A stretch of DNA of 64,000 nucleotides, taken from assembly GCA_947179155.2 (NCBI GenBank), contig OX359266.1:13158098-13222097 (forward strand). Reading direction: 5' to 3'. Position numbers and translations under genes: made by a program. A model generated the notes under the pieces. That model did no database searches. It saw only the letters and a program-made list of their open reading frames with translations, and was not told the origin of the DNA. Shown here in pieces: positions 33,667 through 46,067 of the stretch (positions are counted from its first letter, which is position 1; every line of letters begins with the position of its first letter). Source of the stretch: Hedera helix (taxonomy: Eukaryota; Streptophyta; Magnoliopsida; Apiales; Araliaceae).

Positions 33667-36624
33667 TGTTAGTTCCCGAGGACACAATAATGATCTAGAA
33701 GGGGGGGTTGAATGGATCATTAAAACTTTTTTCATTTATAACGAAATCATATTAGTTATAACTGATAGGTACAATTCAAACACAACGGATTATACTTTTA
33801 AGAACCCCTTAAAGATATATGAGTCATTTTAATTCAGTGTGTTAATCTACAGTATGGGTGATAGCAGATTTAGCAGTCTTTGTGCAAAAATGTAAAAGAC
33901 ATAAAGTAAATGACACAAGAGTTTTAAGTGGTTCAGAGACTGAACAACTCCTACTCCACTCTTCTACTTTGACAAGTAGGAAATCCATTAAGGTTTAGTC
34001 CTCCGGACTAGGACACTCTTGCCCTCATCAAATCCAACAGACTTGGTTCCTTCAGTCACATTAAGACTAGGACACTATTGCCCTCATCAAAGCCAGCAGC
34101 TTTGGGACTGTAGACTAAGCCAAGCAGACTTAGAATCTCTTGTACCCTTCGGTACTCAACAAGTCCAGCAGACTTGATTTCTTTAGTTCTCCATGCCGAG
34201 ACACTGTGACCCTCATTAAGTCCAGCAGACTTGAGTTGTTTGTTTGTTGAGTTGTGTTGCTAAGTAAAACATTTGCTCTTCTTCATTTTTAGGTACTTAG
34301 CAGCTGCTTGTGATCAACCTTTGAATGCTGCTGATGTTTGTCATTGATGTTCTTCTTCTTTCTGTATTCAGCAACTACCCATGATCACCCGAAATGTATT
34401 GCTGAGTTCTTTCAATAAGCTTTTTGCTCAGCAGTTGTGTCAAACACTTAGCTTGTATTTCACACAGAATCCCATTCTGTACTCCTCTTTGCTCAAAGTG
34501 TTCTTGGCTTCTTTGATCCTTCGATTCTTAGCTCATATGCCAGCCCTTCGGCATTTTCGGTTTTTCTTGGTGAAGCTTTTCAATAGATTAGGTCGTGTAT
34601 ATATTGTTCTTGCTTATTCACCTACACTTTCTTTTTCCAGATTTTGCTTTTTATGTAGATCTTTGAATTATCTTTCTGTTGCAGATCTCCCTGTTACAAA
34701 TCTTCCTGTAGCAAATCTTTCTGTAGCAAATCCTTCCGTTGAAGCATGTTTAGTTTAAGACTTCTTTATGAATACTTTATTTATTTAGTCAGAGTGGTAG
34801 TGCTCTGTAGACTCTAACTTGTTGACTTGTCTTTTTTATCCCTGGAGAGAGAGAGAGAGAGAGAGAAAGAGATGTCAGTCTTGGGTTCTTCCCAGTCTTT
34901 ATAGAGTGGACAGGTCTTTTAGAGAATATGATCGTTGGGACACAGTCTTCTGATTTCTTGAGTCTGATGCATGATACTAGAAGTCTTTGCTCTGACACTC
35001 AGCACGCATAAGTCAATATTCTAATATTTCTGACTTCTTTTATAGCAGATGCCTTAGAAGTGTTGACGTGGATGTTTTTGAAGTAATTAACAACTCATTT
35101 TGAGACTACTGACTTAAGTGCTCAGATGTCTTCAATCGTTGTTGGCACTTAAGTACTCGACGATCAATCCAGTTGTAGCTTCTTGCTTCTGATCGTTGAG
35201 TCATCTGCTGGTTTTGCTATGTAGCTCTACGATCTTGTTTGTCGTAGGCTTCTTTGTAGATCAGAGAGTGATTGACTTTACTAACTCTACGATTTTATCC
35301 GAGCCTTGCGGTCCTGACGATATGCTTCTCATGCTTCGGGATCTTCATTGTGCTTTATGTATATAGAGCATAAGTCTATGATCTGGTTTAAGTTTTAACA
35401 GATGATTTCTTATCATAGAGGATTGCTCTATGAACTGCAGGTTTGCTCGAACTGCTTGGTTTTATATGTCATAAAGGACTGCTCTATGAACCTTCAGGTG
35501 CCAGATCTTTATTGTAGAGGACTGCTCTACGAACTTCAGTTGCATTCTCTGCTGTATAATCAAAGGTTGTTTATGACAGGTAGCATTTGAATATCTTCAG
35601 CTCGATTGCTTGAACGTTGTACTTCTGAGCTTGCTTTATCATTCTACGACTTAGCTTTGCAATTTTTCGATCTGACTTGTGGTGTAAGTCGTAGTGCAAT
35701 CGTAGAGTTATGATTTGAACTGCTCTACTATCTCAGTTAAGGCTAGATGCTATAGATGTACGAGATCTTTGTTCAGTTTGTTTGACAGCTCAAGGACAGC
35801 CTTCGGAATAATCCTTATGAGGATTACTGTCATGATTCTGAAAACTTATGTATAGGTTGCTCTTTGACTCTGCTTGGTTCATAGACAAGATTAAGAGAAT
35901 CGTAGAGTGACTGTCTATATGGACTCTACGATCCCGAGAATTAGCCCTACGATGCTGAGACAACTCTACGATCTGCCGAGAGGACTCTTTAATTTTCTGA
36001 GCCTTATTCTGCGTTTACCTGGCAGACTCTACGATCTTCCTAGAAGACTCTACGATCTTCCTTTGAGTGATTTCATAAGACTTCTATCTGAATGACTCTT
36101 CACTTCTCAATCAGTCTTTGCTGATGGAGTTGGTGCTTGGATCTTCTGTTTGCTTGCCGGTCATTCAGGGTCTTCATACTGATGATCTTTAAGTAGACAC
36201 TCTATGATTCTGCTTTGGGAATGTGAGCGTATGACTGGCTATGCTGATGGCTTGCAGACTCTACGATCGTGAGTGTAGTCTACGATTCTTGCTTTAACTC
36301 TCTTGCCAGACTGTTGTTCTTTTCGGTCGATCAGGCCTATCTATTACAATTTAAGATCAACCTAACAAGTTTGATCTTTCTATACATAGTCCTTGTACAT
36401 AGTGATCTTTTGAAGGACTGTACAATGCTATTAACTCATATAAGATCAACTTAACAAATTTGACATTGTCAATCTAAGTCCTTAGAACATAATGTCTATT
36501 AACTATTAAGGACTTTACATCTTTCATCAATGCAGACATATTTGCATATTGATTCATTTATCTTTTAAAACACATCATCAAATCTTATAATAGAGAAATA
36601 ACATTCACATGCATATTCCAAATA
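33667..36624 (-). mobile_element. 5' LTR of the Sirevirus-like element
   Basis: It starts (minus strand) TATTTGGAATATG and ends AACTAACA. Both LTRs share the unusual TA start in place of TG, so the change preceded insertion. Confidence 0.9.
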
Positions 36625-36629
36625 GATAA
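36625..36629. repeat. Target site duplication GATAA (right)
   Basis: Partner of 25307-25311. Confidence 0.85.
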
Positions 36630-37324
36630 TACTACAAATTGGGCCATATATATAACTATGTTGGGTTAATTATATAATTCAATTAGACTTGTCTTATTAA
36701 TTCATTTGACTACATGATTGGGTTAACTTACCGAACACTAACTTACATATTCATACAATTTATTGGGTTTATTTAATTAAACCCTAGGACTAGTCCATTT
36801 ATATTTAATTTAATCGCTTAGACTCCCATTCAATTAATTCATTTATTTCATTTCTCTTCATTACTTATGCAAGTAAATCACTTAGCGATTATTAATTTTT
36901 TTATTTGTCATTCAAGACCAACATTCAAACTTTATGATTTTATCATGCAAGCTTATCTTGCATTTCTTTTTATTCTTTATTTAATTTGAATTAATTAAAG
37001 TAACTATCTTACTAATTCTAATCACCTAACACACATACATATCTAATCATTACCACACACAGTATTTCCTCATGAAGATAATAATAATTAAAAAAATAAA
37101 AAATTAGGTTCGAAATTTTCTTGGTTATTACAGATATTATACAAGTAAAAATATCCCTACTAGTTTATTAGAGAAATAGATTGTTTAAGTTCTTAAAAAA
37201 TAAATAGCATTGTTTACTATTAATAATAACGGAATGATTAAAATTATTAAATTTGAACTGTTTGTTCTTTTATAGACGTAAATTATTTGTTATTAATAGT
37301 AACAGATATAACTCATCATTGTTC

Positions 37325-37385
<61 letters not shown>

Positions 37386-37474
37386 TTCAACAAATGCTCT
37401 TTTACTAAAGCTTGCAAAACTTTGTTGGGCAAAGGTGCAAAATTGCCCTTGAGGATTTTAGCGGGAGAGCACTT
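36630..37474. other. Unassigned AT-rich flank with TA microsatellite
   Basis: It continues the flank broken at 25306. A TA run lies at 37328-37382. No gene is recognised; it may be a remnant of an older element. Confidence 0.5.
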
Positions 37475-39039
37475 TGTTAGGAGATATATGTTTGATTTAA
37501 CGATGACATGATCGCTTACATTGATGACGATTAATAAAAGTATATTTGTCAAAATAGTTTTTGCAAAGTCCTTTTCTGTTTTGTATTATACAAAGACTTA
37601 GTTTAGAAAAGATCAAATTTGTTAGGTTGATCTTATGAGAAAAATTATTGTATAGAGTTTAGGTAAGATCATATTGGAAGACATGATCGTATTGGAAGAA
37701 ATGATCGTATTGAAAGACATGATTGTATTGGAATATATGATCGTATTTGAAGAAATGATCGTATTGAAAGACATGATCATATTGGAAGACATGATCGTAT
37801 TGGAAGTTAAAATCGTATAACATAAGGAATACCGTATTGCAGGGACTAATCGTATTGCAAGTCAAGTTCGTATAACAACAGGTGGATCACATTGCGAAGT
37901 CAAAATTATATTGCAACTCTAATTAGTATAGCAAGATCTATTCACAAAGTAATGTGAAATTATATTGTAAAGTTCATATAGAAGCCCATAACGTATAGTA
38001 GAAGAAAGTTTGTATAGAAGCCCAGACCATATAGCAGAAGAAGATCGTATAGAGGCCCAGTTCGAATTGGAACATGTTTGGTCGTATAGGAATATATCTT
38101 CTATACGATTAACTCATTTCGTATAGTAGTAAAAGCTGTCAGAAAACTGACAATGGAAACATCATGAGTTAAAGGGCTCGATGCAAATCTTTTCGAGTCA
38201 AAGCTAAAATCTAAAGTCTAAAAATGCATGTGTCTACTATCTAGTTGACGTTGAAAGATCAGTCAAAGAATTACTATATTTAGAAATCTGATAAGCTGAC
38301 ATAGTAGAAAGACATTTTGCCTAAACACAAAAATACTCATTGCATATATCTCGATAATCAAGGCAATTAATGAACAACGACTATATCGCAACGAAAATAT
38401 TTATGAAGGACTACAAAAGGATCGAGCAGAATTCAAATTTAACTAATGATTAAGAAAAACTCTGAAGAAATTCTTCTAGAATCAAAAGCCATTATACGAA
38501 AAAGCACAACTACACACATAAGTTGCTAAGTATCTGAGAATAGAATTGTATTGTAAACTTAGCAGCAATACGCAAACATCTATATCCACAACCTGTGTCT
38601 TAGTGACAATCTATCGAGCCTTTGTGACTTGAAAAGATCTAAGTGATCGGGACTAGGTATCCTCGTTGCCTAAGACTAAGTGACTCAGAAGAACCTTAGT
38701 GATTTGGTTGTAATTGATATTTGTTGATTTCCTACTCGTGAAGTAGAAGAGTGGAGTAGAAGTTATTCAGTCTCCGAACCACTTAAACTTTGTTGTCTTC
38801 TTTAAATATTTGCTTTATGCACTTAGTTTTTGTCATATACTGAACTGTGACTGTGTGTGACTCCATCTCAGAATTATATTTGTTTAATCTGATCTAAAGG
38901 GAGATCTTTAAAATTACATTCCGCTATGTATAATCAGTATTGATCAACTTATTTTAAATTAACTTTAAAGTTAACAAAAGTTTTGAAAAGACCTATTCAA
39001 CCCCCCTTTAGATCTTTGTTGTGTCTCTGGAAAATTACA
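37475..39039 (+). mobile_element. 5' LTR of the deleted Sirevirus
   Basis: It runs from TGTTAGG to GAAAATTACA and ends with TTCAACCCCCCTTTAGATC, the Sirevirus-type terminal block. It contains a tandem array at 37660-37810. Confidence 0.85.
37660..37810 (+). repeat. Short tandem repeats (about 19 bp, GATCGTATTGGAAGACAT)
   Basis: About eight degenerate units in the 5' LTR; the 3' LTR copy (44548-44660) has fewer. An open frame across it on the minus strand is only the periodic translation of the array. Confidence 0.85.
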
Positions 39040-39041
39040 AG

Positions 39042-39056
39042 TGGTATTAGAGCAGG
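39042..39056 (+). other. Primer-binding site, tRNA-Met type (deleted Sirevirus)
   Basis: TGGTATTAGAGCAGG starts 3 bases after the LTR. One T replaces the usual C. Confidence 0.8.
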
Positions 39057-39096
39057 TTCTCCTGATTATATATAGCTTAACCACTTGAGTAGATCT

Positions 39097-40193
39097 ATGG
39101 CACACAATAAAAATGGTTTTGAGCTTGGAAGTGAAAATAAGCCACCACTTCTAATAAGAGAAAAAATTGCTAACTGGAAAGTTCGTATGCAGGCGTATGT
39201 GAATGCAATTGATGATGAGATATTTGATACTGTTTTAAAAGGTCCCTTTGTTCCTATGAAAAAAAGTCCAACACTTGATGATCCTGACAAAGTTGAAGTC
39301 AAGCAAAAAACTAAATGGACAGAAAACGAGAAAAAGCTAAGAACATTCTGTTCATGGCTTTAGAAGATGAGCTTTTTGAGAACGTGGTAAACTGTTCTAA
39401 GGCCAAGGAAATATAGGAAGCCTCGTTGGTAATGCATGAAGGCATTGAGGAAGTAAGAGAGAACAAACAATCCTTGTTGACTCAACAATACGAAATGTTT
39501 ACTCATGTTCAAGGAGAAAACATAATTACTACTTATGAAAGGTTCAACGTACTCCTCAATAACCTAAGGGCTATTGGTAAGGTTTATCCCAATAAAGATC
39601 TTAACATAAAGTTCATAAGAGCATTGCCAATTAAATGGGATGCAAAAATAACTGCAATCAGATAATCAAAGAATCTGCTTGTAATGACTGTCCAGAAGCT
39701 CCATGGAAACTTGTTTACCTATGAGCTTGAGCTAAACGAAAGAGCAAAAATAACTTCTAAAGCAAAAATGAAGGATAAAGGTGTAGCCCTTAAGGCCATT
39801 GAAGCTACGTCTAACGCTCGAGTTGAAGCTGATTCAGATGACGAAAATAAAGAAGAAAGTGATGATGAAGACATTGCACTTCTAGCAAAAAGACTGAGGA
39901 AGTTCATGAGAAAAAACTACAACAAGGGACTTAGAAGGAACTTCACAAACAAAGAAAATAATAGCAAAGATCAAGAAAAGAATATTTGCTATAACTGCAA
40001 AAAGCTAGGTCACTACATAGCAAAATGCACCAAGCCACCAAAAGAAAAATTGAAGAAGGACAATAAGAAACCATATTCAAAGATTACAAGAAATAACCCA
40101 AAAAGGGTAAAGGATTCATCGCTGAAGGATCATGGAGTGACTTTGAAAATGACACAAGTGCTAAATCCAGTAATGATGAGGAATCTCAAGTAG
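39097..40193 (+). pseudogene. Sirevirus gag, frameshifted
   Basis: ATG 39097 opens a copia-type gag (WKVRMQAYVNAID at the start of the gag core). One frameshift occurs near 39315-39345, then stops at about 39413 (TAG) and 39663 (TAA). The downstream part (39684-40193) is open and carries a complete CCHC knuckle, CYNCKKLGHYIAKC, at about 39987-40028, followed by a lysine-rich stretch. Gag packages the element RNA; this copy is dead. Confidence 0.85.
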
Positions 40194-41255
40194 CCAATCT
40201 GTGCTTGATGGATATAAATGAGGACTCCATCAAAACTACTGATCGTAAGAAGTTAACATCAATGAGGTATTTGATTTTAACTCTCCTGATGTTGATATTG
40301 ATGACTTAGGAACTGCTTTAGATGATATCACATTTGAATTGCACAAGTATATGAAATGGTTCATGGTTCTATCAAAGGACTATTTTCTTCTTCAAGAGGA
40401 AAAAGAGAAAGTGCAAGTAGAGTTGGAAGCAGCTCTATAAATCATTGTCTCTCAATCCAAACTTGAAGCTGAGAATAATTAATTAAGACAAATAACTGAC
40501 ACTAATGCACAGAGAGAGTATGCTCAAATCTCTAAGATAAAAGAGCTAAAAAAGACAATCTCATTATGGAATAGATCCACCTAATCTATGGACAACATGA
40601 TCACAAGTTGGAGAATTGTCTCTGATAGATCTGGGTTAGGGTTTGGAGAAATATCATCATTCCCGAATGTGGAAAATAATTTAGAGACTAGCAATGATCA
40701 ATCCTTTTATCTAAATAAAGGAATTGTGTCTGTAAAATCCATAGAAACTAATGAACCTACAAGTGTAAGCAATTCACTCTATGCAGATTAAATTGTTCAT
40801 CGTAAGAACAACAGATCGCACACTTGCCTAGGATTTAAAAAATCGCAAAGTAAGGCAAAGTCTACTATCGTACCACGAAGGATTATAAAGCTAGAAAAGA
40901 CTAACTATACGAACCAACAAGGTCCAAATCGTAGAGTTGTTCCTTACTATACGAAACGTCAAAATCGTGAACAATATGGAGGCATAGCAAGGTTCAATCA
41001 AAACAAATAGATAACTCACATATGTTCAAGATGAGTATATATCCATACACACACACACACACACATATGTAACATGTTGAATATTATAACTGTCATGAAT
41101 ATGGGCATATTGCTACATTTTATTTTGGTTATCATCAGCCCAAAATCAAATAGATTTGGGTTCCCAAGAAAACTCAAAGCCGGACCCAAACAACTATGGG
41201 TACCAAAGTGAATGATGGTTACTCTTGCAGGTTCCAGAGTCTACCGAATTAATAT
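40194..41255 (+). pseudogene. Sirevirus gag tail and linker, degenerate
   Basis: It reads as an acidic and coiled-coil-like extension typical of long Sirevirus gag (around 40320-40560), with several stops. An AC microsatellite lies at 41046-41064, and both CGTAGAG and CTATACGA motifs occur near 40905-40970. Confidence 0.5.
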
Positions 41256-41525
41256 AGTTTCTTGATAGTGGATGTTCAAAGCATATGATTGGAGATAAAG
41301 CTCTCCATCAGACTTGAAAGCCAAAGATGGTCCTGCAATAATTTTTGGAAATAATAACTTTAGAAAAACTAGAGGTTATGGATCAGTTAGAAATGGTGCT
41401 GTCTCTTTCAGCAAAGTAGCCGATGTTAAAGGATTAAAGCACGATCTTCTAAGCATAAGTCAATTATATGATAAGGGTCATAAACTCGTGTTTCTCAACA
41501 ATCAACGTCAAGTTCGAGACTTGTT
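41256..41525 (+). pseudogene. Copia protease fragment and gag-pre-integrase
   Basis: The protease active-site segment DSGCSKHMIGDK is at about 41264-41300. The following block reads VKGLKHDLLSISQLYDKGH, the copia gag-pre-integrase pattern. A stop/frameshift separates the two. Integrase and RT that should follow are missing. Confidence 0.75.
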
Positions 41526-41790
41526 TCATGGTTCAGCAAAAAGCAAAATTCTATGTCCACTTCAACTGTAGAAGTTGAGTACATTGCTGTTGGTAGTTCC
41601 TGTGCTCAAATTTTATGGATGAAGAATCAATTAGCTGACTATGGGTTTGATTTCAAAGTAATTCCTATATACTGTGATAATACAAGTGCTATTTCTATCA
41701 CTCATAATCCTGTCATGCATTCAAGAACTAAGCACATTAAAAATCAGATATCATTTCATAAGAGATCATGTTTAAAATAGAAACATAGCC
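41526..41790 (+). pseudogene. Copia RNase H C-terminal remnant
   Basis: Joined directly to the pre-integrase fragment. It reads WFSKKQNSMSTSTVEVEYIA, ILWMKNQL and IPIYCDNTSAI, the usual end of copia RNase H, with a TAG at about 41779. The junction near 41500-41530 marks a deletion of roughly all of integrase and RT. Confidence 0.8.
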
Positions 41791-42141
41791 TTACAATTTG
41801 TTCTAACTGAGGATCAACTTGCAGATGTGTTTACAAAACCTTTGGATGAATCTAGATTCAATAAATTAATTAGTGAGTTAGGTATGTCAAATCTACATCC
41901 TTAAATACTATGTTTTGGAAATCACTAACAGTGCAGGAACAAGTGTAATTCATAGAGAAAGGTTACGAGCGTGAGCTCAAGAATAAATCGTAGGAAGATC
42001 ACGCGATCGTATGAAAATTCGGTTACTAAGAGTAACTTCTATTTCATATAGTTAAAAGTTAAAAATTTACCATACGATTGATAGAAGTCAAGAAGATAGT
42101 TCTTCAAATGTGTATACTACACTACCAGAAGAAGTAAGAGA

Positions 42142-44137
42142 ATGGAGGATACAGCTAATTCTGATGACTATTTGCAGGTTACCAAAGTGATCTTCAGGGT
42201 TATTGATGAACTCAACAAGAGTAGTGAACTAGTGGTCGTGAAGTCAGAAAATCCAGACTCTGAGGGGGTGCCATTGACTATTCCTTAAGAACCTCCTCAA
42301 GCAGTAATAGCATCAACTTCATCAAGTTTAGTAACCAGACTTATGCTTGAAGGAGATAGAGGATCATAATGCTCCACTCCCTGATACATTCATTGGACAT
42401 GGAGTTAGACGAATGCGAGTTGTTGGAATGATCACATATGAACTGTTTAAGTGCTTCATCACTCTGGATATGGACAGACAAACCACCTTCTATGATTCTG
42501 AAAGTGCTCAATTGATGTATTTCATGCCCTTACTACCTTTGTTGAAAGCTTTAAGCTTAGGAGATTATAGCTTCGTGCGGTGGAGCTACTCAACTTTTCC
42601 TAATCTAAAGCTCATCTCACAAAACTTTCCAAAGGTTCTCTCCTACGCCACCCAGTTACTGTGCAATGAACCTTTTCAATCTTCTCAGAGGTATGGCAGA
42701 ATAATTCTTATACCTGAGTCATTTTTCTATAATGAATCTTTATTCTTGGTTTACTATGATGAGATTATCGAGTTATCATCATCAATCTCAGAGCAAACTT
42801 ATGATATTTCAGACTTCTCTGCTAATTCCCCGATCGTGGAGTCTAAATACCCCATGATCGAAGAAAAATCGGCATCCTCCCCTAAACAAAAATTGCTTAA
42901 ATCCACACCTCCAACCTCTCCTTTTAATACCTTCACACACTCTCCTTTTCCTTTAAAGCTTTCATCCTTAATTTCTACACCTGTACATTCTCCTATCTCA
43001 TCTCAAAATAACATTCCATAAGCTACTTCTGGAGCCCCCTTCATCAAATGTACCTTTTACCTTTCGCAACGAATATTTTTACCTGACACTTGTTACATAT
43101 AATACTCTTCCATCTGATACTCCCTCTCCAAAATCTCTTATTGATCAAATCCTAAAAAGGGTTTTATGTAATTCCATCAAAAAACCCAAATTGCTGCTTG
43201 GATGAGATTGTTTAAAGATATTAATGAAGACTTTAAAGATAATTCTAAAGAACTCAATGAACGTCTAGACAAGGTCATTACTACTGCCGAGAGAGTTCCA
43301 GTTGATATGGGCAAAGAATTTGCCATAAAAATGAGAAGAATGCTTCAAGAGAAGGCTGATAGTCTTCGTGGAAGGGATCAGATTTCCTTGAACATAATTA
43401 AAGAACAAAAGACAGCTATCCTGGAATATCAGAAAGCAATTGATGCCAACATCAAACTCATGAATGACAAAATTCTCCAGCTAAATGCTCATCACATTGA
43501 ACTAAATCAGGAGGTCACAAAGCAAATAATGAGAATTGATACGGTCCTCGCAACCATAGAAATTGCTATGGCCATGGTCTATCAGCAGCAGATTGATGTT
43601 GAGCAAAGGTTACAAGAAAACAGACACGATATTATCACATCTAATCAACAACTATAAGAGATTGTTGTTGGTGTTAAGCAGCTCACAAAAGATGTCTCCT
43701 TATTAACTGATGACAAAAAGGGGGGAGAAGAAAGGAAGTCAAACGACGAGATATTCTACTCAGGGGGAGGAAGGTGGACAGAGAAGTCAAGGTCTAGGAA
43801 GATCATCTCCACCTATTACACAAGCCTTACCATTGGAAGGTCGTGCTTCAATAGGACAATCATCTTTTAGAGATTCTCAAAGAGAGTCATGACAAATAAT
43901 CACCGATACTGGTATGAGAACACCAAGTGATGATCTAATGTTTGTAAACAGGATGTCTCAAGGTGTCTACATTCCAGGAGAGTAATAATTCAATATACTT
44001 GACCTCGATCCTAGGGACATAATTGAAGAAATCTCTGAATTGAGAAGAAGAGAAGCAGAAGGAAGAAAAAATTACAATGGTAGAAAAGAAGCTGAAAGAA
44101 GAAGCCCACCTTGCAGAAAGAGGAGTAGAAGATGAAT
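42142..44137 (+). pseudogene. Env-like ORF of the deleted Sirevirus
   Basis: ATG 42142 starts a frame that is soon stopped; the best open parts are 42347-43021 (with FPNLKLISQNFPKV, homologous to the env-like gene at 28541-30928) and 43202-43657 (a long alpha-helical, coiled-coil-like segment). A basic, Gly/Ser/Arg-rich tail ends at TGA near 44137. Position between RNase H and the polypurine tract is the env-like position of Sireviruses. The plant-transposon-associated N-terminal region of the other element is absent. Confidence 0.6.
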
Positions 44138-44350
44138 AATTTTTTCTTTGTAAATTGTAAGATTTTAAACTTCAAAAATCATCGAATTCATGCTTTTGAT
44201 CCATAAATAAAGTTTCTCACTGTATTCTAAGTCATGTTTAATTTCGTATAGTACTATATGTTTAAATTTTGTATAATACTATATGTTTAAATTTCATATA
44301 GTGATGCATGAGTAAATTGATATTTTGAAACTGCTAGTTTTGGTTTCATT

Positions 44351-44364
44351 AAATAAGGGGAGAT
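44351..44364 (+). other. Polypurine tract of the deleted Sirevirus
   Basis: AAATAAGGGGAGAT directly precedes the 3' LTR. Confidence 0.75.
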
Positions 44365-45910
44365 TGTTAGGAACTGCATGTTTGATTTAATGATGACATG
44401 ATCGCTTACATTGATGATGATTAATGAAAGTATATTTGTCAAAATAGTTTTTGTAAAGTCCTTTTCTGTTTCGTATTGTACAAGGACTTAGTTTAGAAAA
44501 AATCGAATGTGTTAGGTTGATCCTATGAGAAAAATTATTGTATAGAGTTTAGGTAAGATCGTATTGGAAGACATGATCGTATTAGAAGAAATTATCGTAT
44601 TAAAAGACATGTTCCTATTGGAAGATGTGATCGTATTGGAGGAAACGATTGTATTGGAAGTTAAGATCCTATAACATAAGGAACACCGTATTGCAGAGAC
44701 TGATCATATTGCAAGTCAAGTTCGTATAACAATAGGCAGATCTCATTGTGAAGTCAAAATCGTATTTCAACTCTAATTCGTATAGCAAGATCTGTTCACA
44801 AAGCAATGTGAAATCATATTATAAAGTTCATATAGAAGCCCAGAACATAGAGCAGAAGAAAGTTCGTATAGAAGCCCATACCATATAGCAGAAGAAGATC
44901 GTATAGAGGCCCAGTTTGTATTAGAACATGTCTGATTATATAGTAATATATGTTCTATACTATTAACTCATTTTATGTAGTAGTGAGAGTTGTCAGAATA
45001 TTAACAATGGAAACATCATGAGTTGAAAGGCTCGATACAAATCTTTCCAAGTCAAAGTTAAAATCTAAAGTCTAAAAATGCATGTGTCTACTGACTAGTT
45101 GACGTTGAAAGACCAGTCAAAGAATTACTATATTTGAAAATTTGATAAACTGACACAGCAAAAAGACGTTTTTCCTAAACACAAAAATGCTCATTGCAAA
45201 TATCTCAAGAATCCAGACAATTAATGAACAACGGCTATATTGCAACGGAAATATTTCTGAAGGACTATAAAAGGATCGAGCATAATTTAAATTTAACTAA
45301 CGATCAAGGAAAAACTCTTAAGAAAATCTACTAGAATCCAAAGCCACTATACAAAAAGCAGAGCTACATACATAAGCTGTTAAGTACTTGAGAATAGAAT
45401 TGTATTTCAAACTTAGTAGTAACACACAAACATCTATATCGACAACCTTTGTCTTAGTGACAATCTACCAAGTCTTTGTGACTTGAAGAGATCTAAGTGA
45501 TCTGGACTAGGTGTCCTCGTTGCCTGAGACTAAGTGACTCAGAAGAACCTTAATGGTTTAGTTGTAATTGATCTTTGTAATCATACCCTTAGTGAATTTC
45601 CTACTTGTAAAGTTAGAAGAGTAGAGTATGAGTTATTCAGTCTCCAAACTATTTAAACTGTGTTGTCTCCTTTAAATATTTACTTTATGCACTTACTTTC
45701 TGTCATATACTGAACTGTGACTGTGTGTGACTCCATCTCGGAATTATATTTGTTTAATCTGATCTAAAGGGAGGTCTTTAAAATTGCATTATGTTGTGCA
45801 TAATCAATATTGATCAACTTATTTTAAATTAACTTTAAAATTAACAAAAGTTTTGAAAATATCTATTCAACCCCCTTTCTAGATCTTTTATGTGCCTCTG
45901 GGAAACTACA
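44365..45910 (+). mobile_element. 3' LTR of the deleted Sirevirus
   Basis: It starts TGTTAGGAACTGC and ends GGGAAACTACA. It aligns with 37475-39039 with many substitutions and fewer tandem units. Confidence 0.85.
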
Positions 45911-46067
45911 CACGAGGCCCCGAACATTTTTGTTTTCTTCCAAAACTGCCCCTAACGCTTGAAAACGTGGCTTAATGTTGCCCCTCCTGTAAAAAAAAGT
46001 TAAAGGGCTACCAACGAATGTTAATGTTTTACCATTCCCGTTATTTTCCTCCATCAGGCAAAAGGAA
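45911..46067. other. Unassigned flank
   Basis: Sequence between the Sirevirus and the AT-rich tandem repeat. No gene is recognised. Confidence 0.4.

Larger units (their letters stand above)
25312..36624 (-). mobile_element. Non-autonomous Sirevirus-like LTR element with env-like gene, minus strand
   Basis: The element is 11313 bp with LTRs of 2979 bp (25312-28290) and 2958 bp (33667-36624), a tRNA-Met-type primer site at 33645-33664, a polypurine tract at 28291-28306 and the TSD GATAA. The LTR 3' end (CCCCCCCTTCTAGATC then CTCGGGAACTAACA on the minus strand) is of the type seen in Sireviruses. The 5.4-kb interior has no gag, protease, integrase or RT that I can find; it carries one env-like gene. 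It would therefore need proteins from another Sirevirus. The LTRs differ by a few substitutions and small repeat-number changes, so the insertion is fairly young. Confidence 0.85.
37475..45910 (+). mobile_element. Sirevirus (Ty1/copia), internally deleted, plus strand
   Basis: LTRs at 37475-39039 and 44365-45910 (about 1.55 kb), a tRNA-Met-type primer site with one change (TGGTATTAGAGC), and a polypurine tract at 44351-44364. The interior order is gag with CCHC knuckle, protease, gag-pre-integrase, deletion, RNase H end, env-like ORF, which is the Sirevirus order with integrase and RT removed. Flanking bases CACTT and CACGA match only partly as a TSD. LTRs differ at many positions, so it is older than the element at 25312-36624. 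Confidence 0.85.

Noticed and set aside
37659..37865. Minus-strand repetitive peptide frame (FQYDHV repeats)
   Set aside because: Translation of the LTR tandem array. The same region decays in the other LTR.
37470..45915. CACTT/CACGA as a target duplication of the deleted Sirevirus
   Set aside because: Only three of five bases match, so I do not claim a TSD. Later mutation or a boundary error is possible.
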